In this document: positions 47,872 through 57,276 of the stretch, one piece after another | How positions within the stretch are numbered: the first letter of the stretch is position 1 | Layout of the letters: the number at the start of each line of letters is the position of its first letter | Assembly (NCBI RefSeq): GCF_035083965.1 | Contig: NC_089727.1 | Coordinates: 18,154,769 to 18,218,768 of the forward strand | Reading direction: 5' to 3' | DNA from: Branchiostoma lanceolatum | Taxonomy: Eukaryota > Chordata > Leptocardii > Amphioxiformes > Branchiostomatidae | DNA: 64,000 bases | Made by a program: the position numbers and the translations under genes | Notes under the pieces: generated by a model | The model's database searches: none | The model's input: the letters and a program-made list of their open reading frames with translations, nothing else | What the model was told of the DNA's origin: nothing

Positions 47872-48051
47872 AAGGAGATCATAAGAACAACAAATAGTAC
47901 AAAATTGTCTCATCCATTGTAGCTGTTTATGACCTACCTTATAAAATCGTAGGCTACTTTATTATGAAATCTTCTGTAAAGATACTAGATTATAGAAATC
48001 AATAATTTAGTAGCATCACATTATTTGGGCACTGTGAGAGATTGAATGTGT

Positions 48052-48057
48052 AATAAA
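48052..48057 (+). terminator. Poly(A) signal after copy B
   Basis: AATAAA, about 130 bases after the stop, in a TGTGTAATAAAA context shared with copy A. Confidence 0.65.
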
Positions 48058-48171
48058 AGTCATGAGTTGTTTTGTTACTGAACTTTGCCGTTTTACGAAA
48101 CAATTTTCTTCCTTTATTTATACTGCTGTAAGATTTCGACGACAATCACTTTACGCCAAGACTGCTGAAAT

Positions 48172-48478
48172 TTTATGTAATTACGTTATACTATTGATAC
48201 TATTGTATACTACTATTTAAAACTATTATATATAATGAGGTATGTATGTTATACATCTGTATAATGATATAGATGTAAGGAAATAATATGTAATCATATA
48301 TTGAAATAATATTGTTTGGAGGCAAATTACATGAAAATTCCAGTCCTCAATTTCATGTAATTACATTATACTATTGATAATATTGTTTACTACTATTTAA
48401 AACTATTATAATGATATAGATGTAAGGTAATAATGATATGTAATCATATACTTAAACAATATTGTTTGGAGTCAAATT
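48172..48478 (+). repeat. Tandem duplication, ~177-bp unit
   Basis: TTATACTATTGATA.TATTGT, TACTACTATTTAAAACTATT and GATATAGATGTAAGG recur in the same order about 177 bases apart, ending at CAATATTGTTTGGAG and AATATTGTTTGGAG. Confidence 0.8.
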
Positions 48479-48779
48479 GCAATCAATATTTATAAGGGAG
48501 GCTATAATTATCTGTAAGTGTATGTGTGCTGCACATGTACACGTTGTCCCGGTTTTTATTTGGCTTTTCTTGTGACCCATGTATGTCCATATTCTGTTAG
48601 TATTTGAATTTGTAATTTATTTTGGAAAAACGAATAAAGAGATAAAAAAAAGACTGCTGTATACGTCTGTTATTATGAAGACGAGATAGGTAAGTTTGGG
48701 TTGAGACGTTACTAAGTAAGTCATTACGGTTACCATTCTGTGTCAAATAAAATTATAAGAAAAATTCATGTTTTGTTTA

Positions 48780-48855
48780 TGTGATCGTGCGTGTGTGTAT
48801 GCGCGTGCTCGCGTGTTTATATATTTGTGTGAGTGTATGTATGTGTGTGTGTGTT

Positions 48856-48937
<82 letters not shown>

Positions 48938-48940
48938 CCT
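48780..48940. repeat. (GT)n microsatellite
   Basis: GT-rich from 48780, nearly pure GT from 48840 to 48935. Confidence 0.97.
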
Positions 48941-49117
48941 GTACGCGTGTATGTATCTGTACATTATACAAATGGTAGTCTCTACTAGACAAACTACACA
49001 CACTATTTGAATATAAATGGTAGTCTCTACCAGACTAATTACACAGGCTCACGAGTGAAATATGATCTTCACCGTGGACTGATTCTACAGGCTAATCATT
49101 TCTTTTTCTGACGAAGT

Positions 49118-49760
49118 CTACGATCCATACGCCCGTAGGAGGGCCTGGTGTAGGCTATATAAATGGGAATAGGAATCAAAGGAATCGCCTTCTATGAAAA
49201 GTGTTCGTGCCCATTTCGGTAGGGGGCGCTTCTTGTCGTGTACGATGAGGATGAAGACAGTCCACAGCATGATAGCCATGAACACAATGATCCAAGCGAA
49301 AGCGTTGTCCATTATCTTTTGTACTGCCCTATATACAGTCAACAAAGACTCATCCTTCTGGGCAACCTACGGAACCTTTTAGCCCCTATTCTTGATATCG
49401 ATACTTTGTCTGATCAAGCCTTCATTTATTTATTGTTAAGAGGCTCATCCTTTGTTTCGTATGATTTCAATTGTAACATTTTAGGCTTGACTCAGCACTA
49501 TATTGCAACAAGCAAACGTTTTAAAACTTAGTTCAGGTATGTTCATACATTTCATTGTTTGTTTGTTAGTTTGTTTGTATTGGACGACCCAATTGCTGTT
49601 TCTTATTGTTATTGTACTTGTCTGCGTAAGTTGTAATTTTTATTTCCAGAGGTGATGTCTAATATTAGCTTTAGCTAGAGTGCATCACCTCTGTGTCCTG
49701 TATATTTCTCTGTTGCTTAATAAAAAAAATAAAAAAACACAATGATCAGCATACTATTAA
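49118..49760 (-). pseudogene. Cys-loop ligand-gated channel-like exon split by a LINE
   Basis: With the insertion at 49293-49735 set aside, the minus strand reads from a CCCAG acceptor (49761) NSMLIIVFMAIMLWTVFILI followed by VHDKKRPLPKWARTLFIEGD and a stop at 49118. This resembles transmembrane helix 3 and the M3-M4 loop start of nicotinic-type receptors (TVFVLN.HH..P...PxWVRxxF). No other channel exon was found nearby. It is probably a terminal-exon fragment, disrupted by the insertion. The family call rests on this one motif. Confidence 0.45.
49293..49735 (+). mobile_element. Short LINE 3'-end insertion with 12-bp target duplication
   Basis: AACACAATGATC occurs at 49281-49292 and again at 49736-49747. 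Between them the plus strand encodes ESVVHYLLYCPIYSQQR (a LINE C-terminal Cys/His motif), a stop, and a 3' end ATAAAAAAAATAAAAAAA. A 5'-truncated, fairly young insertion. Confidence 0.88.
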
Positions 49761-50660
49761 CTGGGTTGTGTTGTGTTGCATTAATGCCTGGTAGACTCCA
49801 AATTATCTTGTAATGATAATGATGATCTTGGAATGTTGCTGTGATTGTAGTGTCAGCTTTTTAATTTCTTTTACACAGGTAAAGTTACTAGCCAGAAGCT
49901 TTCTTTCCACTACGTCTAATCCTACGAAACAGTTGTTGGAATTTTGTCGAATTCTCTGTAACTTTTTAACTACATGACAAATACATTTTGTAAATGTCTT
50001 CTTCTGTGAGGTAAATGCCAATAGCTGCAAGAGGTAAGTTTTTATCCACTTAAACTAACATTGTCTGTTGATTAAATCCAGCCTGTATTGAGTAGATGCA
50101 CAAGTATTTGATATAAGCGCAATGGGTCAGCTTGTTATTTCATCCCTCTTGATTTCTTAGCCTCCTCTGAAATGACCCTCTTCAATTAAAATTCCTTCGT
50201 TAATCGCGGAGCCAATTTGTAGCTTTCCCTCCCGCAGAACAAAAACGCTGGCTCCGCTCTGTTTATCTCTCCCCTGTCAGCTTTGTTTCCCTCACAATCA
50301 TATCTTCTTCATCTTAAACTCACCGATTTCACTGCAATTCTAGTTGCTAGGTGGTCAGGGGGAAGCTAAAGTGCTTTCAATCAAAAATCCATTTTACATA
50401 TTCTGAGGGTAACCCTTGTAAGGTCTATATTTGAACTCGTTTTTTTGGCGGTGCGACCGGGCATTTTGCTTTAAATAAAATGACATCGGTAAAATCTTTT
50501 ATTTTATCCATTAATATTTCATGTGTCAAAGCTTGGTTATACAACGATATCACGGTGCGTTCTGTACGTTAGAGTGCAATATTAATGTTTAAACTGTACG
50601 CAGATTAATGTATTCTTCGCCATCTTACGGTTACGTGTATCTGTTATAGACAAGAAAATA
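49748..50660. other. No gene recognised
   Basis: Mixed-composition sequence. No exon of the channel-like gene upstream of 49760 was recognised on minus. Confidence 0.45.
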
Positions 50661-50689
50661 TAAGAGAATTCAAACTCTTCAACTGGATA

Positions 50690-51085
50690 AAAATTCAGTT
50701 ATCAATTTCCAGACGTTTCGAGTGATATCCATCACTCTTCTTCAGCGATGTTGAAGCCTTGAAGGTTTCGAGTGAGGTACCAACCACGATGGTACGAACG
50801 CGAAATCAGGTACTCTCCAAGCAGAGGAGGGGTTTCGGCTGGTTTTTGATGTGTTTTTTATGTAGGCGTTTTTGTCGGGCTTTCGATTTACCATCTTTTT
50901 CTTGTATAGCCAACCCATACGAGAAAAAAAGATGACAAAGTAGAAAGCCTGCCAAAAACGCCTAAAAACACGTCAAAAACCAGCAGAAGCCCCTCCCCTG
51001 CCTGGAGAGTAAAATCAGGGAGGCCATCTACGAGAGAATCTACAACCCCACATTGAACAGGAAGGGAGGGGACAATCAACGTCTA
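50690..51085. mobile_element. Penelope-like element remnant with foldback
   Basis: 50715-50745 carries the GTTTCGAGTG...TTCTTCAG word typical of Penelope-like 3' regions. 50814-51012 is an imperfect inverted repeat (CTCCAAGCAGAGGAGGGG / CCCCTCCCCTGCCTGGAG; AGGCGTTTTTG / CAAAAACGCCT). 51003-51075 reads ESKIREAIYERIYNPTLNRK then GG, like the end of Penelope GIY-YIG endonucleases. No catalytic domain survives. Confidence 0.6.
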
Positions 51086-51102
51086 AGGTTGGAAAGACGT
51101 TT

Positions 51103-51322
51103 TCGACACTTGCGGAGACAAATTCTATAAGTCGCGGAGACGAATTCGACAATTACGAGGAAATATTCGTCACTTTCGAGGAAAAATTCGACACTTACAC
51201 GGTAAAATTCGACACTTAACACGAAAAAAATCGACACTTACTTAGAAATATTCGACACGTACACGGAAAAATTGGACATTGCGGAGACAAATTCGACGTC
51301 GCGGAGAAAACCTCGATACTAA
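51103..51322. repeat. Degenerate minisatellite, TTCGACACTTAC-type unit
   Basis: About nine units of roughly 22-27 bases built on AAATTCGACACTTACACGG, with GCGGAGACAAATTCGAC variants at both ends. Confidence 0.8.
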
Positions 51323-51572
51323 AGAGCCGTCCATTGAGTGATTTGGGCGCCAGCGGTGAGGTAGGTCGTCCGAATTTCCTATTCTAACGTAATTCAAGGG
51401 GCTTTGTGTTTAATGTGCATCTAAGTTACTAACTAAGATAGACAAAAAGTTCCAGATATTTTTTTGTTCTGCCTCTTGCTTGGTTATCATAATGCCAAAT
51501 AAAATCATTCTAACAAGTGACAATTCTGTATTAATGTTGTGAATATTTCTATCATGTATATAACACACAAGG

Positions 51573-52747
51573 CTCTTGAACTAGCCTACAACACCATGAT
51601 TAGGACTAAGTTGGAGTACGCCTCTGTACTGCTAGGTGATCTTTGCAGCTCAGCCAGCAAATTGCTTGACAAAGTCCAATACCATGCAGGCTGCCTTACA
51701 ACCGGAGCCATGAAGGGAACTCCTAGTACCAGACTTGCACAGGAACTAGAATGGGACAGTCTGGCCTCCAGGAGACACTACCATTCCATGGTGATGATGT
51801 ACAAGCTCACGAATGGCCTCGTGCCAGCACACCTCCAGTCGCTCATCCCCTCCACAAGAGGTGAACAGAGGTCAACTAGACTTCAGCTCCGCAACACAAC
51901 ACACCTACACGTCCCTCGCTGCAGAACCAAGGTGTACAGGTCCAGCTTCATCCCTCATGCATCAACCCTCTGGAATCAACTTCCACAGAGACTGAAGGAG
52001 GCCTCGACCTTAAACAACTTCAAGAGAATGTGCAAAGACTACCTCCTGACCTCTATGCAGCATCAAGCGTACAGACGCCTAGGTTCTAGGCACTACAACA
52101 TCCTCGCTACCAGGCTAAGAATGGACTGGAGCCCTTTGCATTCCACCCTGCATCTAATGAAGATCAAAGACAAGTTGTGTTCCTGCGGTGCGTCCTCCGA
52201 GACTGTTGCCCACTACCTGCTACATTGTCCGCTCTACAACAGCCAGAGGGACGTCCTAGCTGCTACAGTCCACCAGCTCACACAACAACGTCTGTCCGTG
52301 TCTACCTTACTGCAGGGGTTACCAGGCTATGACAATCTAACAAACAAAAAACTTTTTAAGGCTGTCGAAGCATATATTTCCTCTACAAAGCGTTTCCAAT
52401 GGTCCTTCCATTTAAGCCATCCACGTCAACTTACCATGCCAAACTACTTCAAATCTTAATTACTTTAGTATTGTTAACCTTGACCTCTGACCTCTCAAAC
52501 CTCTAACCTACTTGTCATTTATTAGTATTATTATCATTACTAGTACTATTATTATTATTATCATTATCAAATCATTGTGTACGTTAGTGACCTTATTTGT
52601 ATATATGCGTAGTTTTTCAACATTGTAATTGTATGTGATGATGAATTGTATGTGCTGTGTCAGACACCCAAAATCAGCCACGCTGCCTGGGTGGTCTTTG
52701 TATTGCCGTTGCAATTTGAATAAAATAAAAAATAAAAATAAAATAAA
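51573..52747 (+). mobile_element. 5'-truncated LINE with perfect 13-bp target duplication
   Basis: ATAACACACAAGG flanks the element at 51560-51572 and 52748-52760. The open frame, through to the stop at 52459, covers the RT thumb/C-terminal region: NTMIRTKLEYAS, HYHSMVMMYKLTNGLVPAHL, HASTLWNQLP, KLCSCGASSETVAHYLLHCP. The 3' tail is AATAAAATAAAAAATAAAAA. The frame is intact for about 290 residues, so the insertion is young. Confidence 0.93.
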
Positions 52748-52760
52748 ATAACACACAAGG

Positions 52761-53478
52761 AGCTTGCCCTGTACTTCTCCCTCAACTGTCTTCTTTCGTG
52801 GGAAAGAAATATTCTGTTGCAGTATTTGCTTTCAAATGTACCATTTCTAGTTCTATGTCTTGTATTCAAACAGAATAAGAAATCCCCATAATACCTTCTT
52901 GTGCTGGCGATTTAGTATTCCCTCAGTAATTCAACAGAACAACGCAATTCAATTCTATCAAAAATGTATTCTGTTTGGTTACAAATTCCCTGTTTATCTG
53001 AGTAGCTTTGGATGAAATCCACTGTTTTCCTGGGTAGTTTCGATTACAAATCCACTTCATGTAAAGATTTAGCAGTATATTATGTCCAGTGTACAGTGGA
53101 TTAACTGTAACAGGTCTGGTCCTCTACTTGACACTATAATGGTAAACCTTATATGTGTATAACAATATGCAATAGGTAAGAAAAAAACATGTCTAGCACT
53201 GTTGCTATGAAGAACAAGAAATGCCAACTAATGTCTAACATTGACAACTCTATATATACATGTATACTTTCAAAAGCAACACGAACAACAAATAACATAG
53301 CCTGTCCACTCTTTTACCAGATTGTAATGGTAAGACAGTATTTCGTATGATCACAGTATGAATAGTACTTGATATGAATATGTTTGTATAACTTGAACTT
53401 AAGAATGATGCAGTGAAAGCCTTCCATTTTACATTGATTGGCAAGAAGTTATATGTCTGATTTTGATTCAGAATAAAG
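52761..53478. other. No gene recognised
   Basis: AT-rich flank. The minus frame at 53250-53642 runs into the MITE at 53479 and has no domain. Confidence 0.5.
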
Positions 53479-53936
53479 AGAGTCGATTTCACATTACCGT
53501 GTGGGTGTTTGTTGCCTTTTGTTGTAACATTTTCAAAACCGTTGTAACAATCTATGTGAGATAAGTAACACAAAGGAGTTACCAGTGTCCAGGTGTGAAA
53601 TCTGGAAATATACAGAGACAGGCTATAGAACGTGATTAGCACCTACTTTTATGGGGGCAATAACCAAAATCTTCAATTTGGAAAATGATGAAACATGTTC
53701 CAACAGTGAAACAATCACATAGATCTAGATGTTTAGAAATTGTTCTAAATAGAGAGATATTTGTGCAATTGAATTCGAGATATTTCCAAAATGTATAGAT
53801 GAATTCAAACATGTTAAAACTTTCATTTTCAATTCTTTGAACGATTTGGAACTATTTTGACTGAGTCATTAATCTATGATTGTTCAAACATATTAGCAAT
53901 AATATCTGAAAACCCTCTCGGTGATATTGATGATTC
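53479..53936. mobile_element. Internally deleted relative of the 14914 MITE
   Basis: AGAGTCGATTTCACATTACC at the left and AACCCTCTCGGTGATATTGA at the right match the 14914-15645 element, as do GTAACAATCTATGTGAGATA and ACCTACTTTTATGGGGGCAA. About 250 internal bases are missing after GATAAGTAAC. Confidence 0.8.
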
Positions 53937-53979
53937 ATAATTTGTAATGTCACAATTTTTTTTCTAATACATCAGGAAA

Positions 53980-54289
53980 TCAACTGGTGTTCTGAATATT
54001 GGCAGGCCCATGAGCTTGAAGCTCCTCCTCGTTGTCAAATTTGTGTCCACATTTTTCGCATACAAAATTTGCCCGTCGATTGGAATGGATCTTTGTGTGT
54101 TTCGAGATTGCATCCTTGGATTTGAACGCTTTACCACAAGTGTCACACGAGAATGATCTTACTTCTGAATGTACCAACATGTGTCTCTTAAGGTACTCTG
54201 CACACCTGAACTCATTTTCACATACTTGGCACTGTGTTGGTCTTTCCACCTTCCCTTGGGAATGTATGCGACTTATGTGTGTTATCAGG
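53980..54289 (-). CDS. C2H2 zinc-finger protein, terminal exon (partial)
   Basis: The minus frame ends at TGA 53980. It holds the tail of one finger (HISRIHSQGKV) and three fingers: CQVCENEFRCAEYLKRHMLV with final H, CDTCGKAFKSKDAISKHTKI with final H, and CEKCGHKFDNEEELQAH (its last His is missing or distant). The linkers are not the TGEKP type. No ATG begins the frame. It opens after a possible AAAG acceptor near 54290, so upstream exons must lie to the right but were not found before the divergent gene at 55283. Presumed nucleic-acid-binding protein. Confidence 0.7.
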
Positions 54290-55282
54290 CCCCTTTATAC
54301 GTGAATTACTGTTGGCATACAGTAGGCTGAAGTCCACCATTCACCGGCCCCTAGACCTTCATAGTAAACATATAAGAAAAAGGCTGTCAAAAGTCACCTA
54401 CCTGAAGTTTAGATCATGGAAAACTCACATTGGCAGCGTAGTCTGACCTCTAAAGTGTCAATCTAATGAGTTTCGCCGATTTTCCACCGGCGCAAACTGG
54501 TGAAATTCTATCAAAACATGGCGAGATGACCTTTGATCCCCCTACACAAGAAATGAGCACATCCAAACTACACCTATTTCAAAGTGTACCGGACACTTCA
54601 ATCAACGTTTTTCTAACTAAATGAAATAGCCACAACACTTACCTGTCAAAAACGCCAACATTTCCAAAAAAGAGGCCTCCTACAGATACTTTTAAAAACA
54701 AGGCTATACAAGGCTATTTCTATGAAAGAAAATGGACCCTCTGCGCATGACTGTAATTGTGACCTTTGGCCAGTACACGTGTGTTGGGGTCTCTACGGAG
54801 TGGACGAGCTGGTGTTCTTGCAGTACTAGTGTGGTTTTTGATGTAAGAATTTCTTACATTGGTGTCACTTGTGTCCTTCAGGGTCGTGAACCTGTCTGTG
54901 TTCTGTGTAACAAACTTTATGTAATGCCTGGGCCTGATACGGGTGTTCCGGACCGTGTGTTAACTATCCGTATCTCATAAGGTCACATCACAATTTATCA
55001 ACCAATGATAGCATGGCAATTATTAGTTAGACCAATGGGAGAGTGGTGGCAGGCCCGCCAGATTTGAACATGTCTGTGTGTTTTTTTGGTTACATTTCTA
55101 CATTCCGACTATTGTAGGCGGGGCTACGGGCTCGATCTATTGGACCCAGTCTTAGATCAGTGATTGCATCAGCCACAGTACCTCGCCAGTGTCTGAGCCG
55201 GTAGCGAGAAAAAGTTCTGGCTCTCGTGTGTTTCTGAATTAATTACGTCTGGTTGTGCTTAGGTACAGTTTGATAAGTCAAG

Positions 55283-57245
55283 ATGTCAGTCAAGTGTGGC
55301 GTGGTGTTACTGTTAATAATGTGTCTTGCGGCTGAGGTTCGAGGAGGGTGTAATCGGACCGCCGGACGAAACGGAACCGCCGGCGGTGGGACAGGCGACT
55401 TTCGCCCGCTGGTGCTGCTGAGCGAGGCGGTGCTCATGACCCTCGGCTTCGGGCTTTTTGCCGGTAAGTCATATCAGTTCCTTTTTGATAGCGCAGTCAC
55501 AAACTTGATGTATGTAGGAATATTGTCGTAAACTGTGTTATTTTAGGGATATTGGTCGATGTTTCAATTAGATTTCAGGTAGATAAATAGGTGAAAAATT
55601 CGCACGACTCTTGAAATGTGGTAAGTCAACGATCATGCGGTCTACACGTGAACCGGGCGTGATCGACTTGAAGACAACATGACAGGTTTAAGAATAAATT
55701 TCGCCGTTAATTTGACAGGCCACTGTCGGTGAGACAGAGGGAGAGGGGGGTGCTGCATTTTCTCGTCCCGTAAACGCTGTACGCTAGATTTTTTATTTAT
55801 TTTTTGCTCAGGAGTAATACTGTAAAAAGTTGTAAATCAAGTTTGATTTCATACACTGATTCCGATTGACCCGAGATAGTGACCCCCATTTACCAACCGC
55901 TATAGGTCATCAAGGGTCACTTGGCTGTCAATCATAGTTCTGTAATTGTTTTTGTCTCATTTGTCCCGAGGACGTTGTCTCTTAAACGATTATGCAGTGA
56001 CATTTTTTTGGTAAACCACAAAGGCCGCTGTCCTTAGATGACACTGCTTTTTGGTGGGGGGAGGGGCACATGTCCCCGTGGCGCAAGCGGTAACGCAACC
56101 CTCGCTGCTTCGCCATCTGGATCAAATTCCGTGGATCCGAAGGGCCCGCTTTCGAACCTCAGTGGTCGACTCGAGCTCGGATATGTTGGTAATAATAATA
56201 ATAATAATAATATCAGGTGTATTTGTAGCCAGTGCCACAGGCAGGTACCCAATGTGTAGGGTAATGAGGCTGTTTAACGTGTTCGAGGCACCTCCTCGAG
56301 CACGGGACCCCCGTTTTACGTCCCTCCCGGAAGACGATTTCGTGGAAAGCTTCGTGAGGCTACAGCAATCCGGACGTCCTTTGTTGGTCCCCCATCCAAG
56401 CACTGTCCGGACCGCGCGTTGCTTAACTTCCGAGATCGAGGGATCGGGTCAACGCGCCACGCGGCCGTGGTAAGGGATTGCATTCGTCATTTCGGATGGT
56501 GACGTAAAGCCGGCGGCCCCGTGTATGAGGGAGCTTTGGGCGTAAGCCTCAAGCGTCAAACCTCTGCACGTAAAAGAACCCAACACACTTTAATTAATAT
56601 GGAGAAGAGTAGGGGTGACCCGGTGTACTTGGCCAAAAACGCGAGCCGTGGCAAAGCCGCATTGCACTATCACTAGCTACTTGAAAAAAAAACATCATGC
56701 CTAACCTCAATTGAGGATGCCTGCTTTACCTTTGGACGGGCACTAGCAAGTCACTCTGTCTGCTTCTGTCGCTTTCTCACAGACTGAGCGGACTAGCTAT
56801 CAAAACAAATAAAGAATTGTGGTTTCTTTACCATGTCTTCTCACGGTGTAGGCGGACAGAATACAGACAATTTTTCGCGCGAAATTAATCGAAACGCATA
56901 AAATCGCCGTGAACATTTTCCCTTTTACAGTATCACGCTAGAGGCAGCAAACCTCTTGACGCTCTACGATACATTCCAAAGCTTTCAAAAACACATCATG
57001 CAACACTCAGAAAGCTATCGGCTTAACCTTTATCTCAAAGTTTGTAATCTTTAATCCCCGTGTTGGCAGTTTGAGCAATCACGTGGTAGTTTGAGCTACC
57101 GTCTTGCTACAGACACCGTGAGAAGACCAGGCTAGTAAGAAAACACAATTCTCTATTTATTTTGAGAGCTAGTCCGCTCGATCTGTGCACCCTCATTAAA
57201 TCAGGACCCCTATCGCTCCACGTTACATCGCTCGCTAACGTTACC

Positions 57246-57276
<31 letters not shown>

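Larger units (their letters stand above)
41392..47922 (+). pseudogene. Nucleotidyltransferase-TPR protein, copy B (frameshift and lost donor)
   Basis: Exons by homology with copy A: 41392-42093 (702 nt, the same length as A's), 44014-44027 (14 nt), 44232-44338 and 44874-47922. The last codes from [16 protein letters not shown] sequence to a TAG, with 11 TPRs. Restoring one missing base near 45136 (GGGAGTCGTAG against GGGACTACGTAG in copy A) would give about 1290 residues. The 14-nt microexon keeps its CAG acceptor, but the donor GT is replaced by AG (44028-44029), with no usable GT before an in-frame stop. A transcript through the whole gene therefore cannot be translated in one frame. The NTase motif [18 protein letters not shown] is intact, and the open frame from about 45160 to 47922 is long. 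It may be a recent pseudogene, carry assembly errors, or use a separate promoter. Confidence 0.75.

Noticed and set aside
54732..54980. 82-residue plus frame
   Set aside because: Cys-rich by chance; no homologous motif, no flanking splice sites in a consistent phase.
56051..56473. 140-residue frame
   Set aside because: Lies wholly inside SINE sequence and the same region reads open on the other strand.
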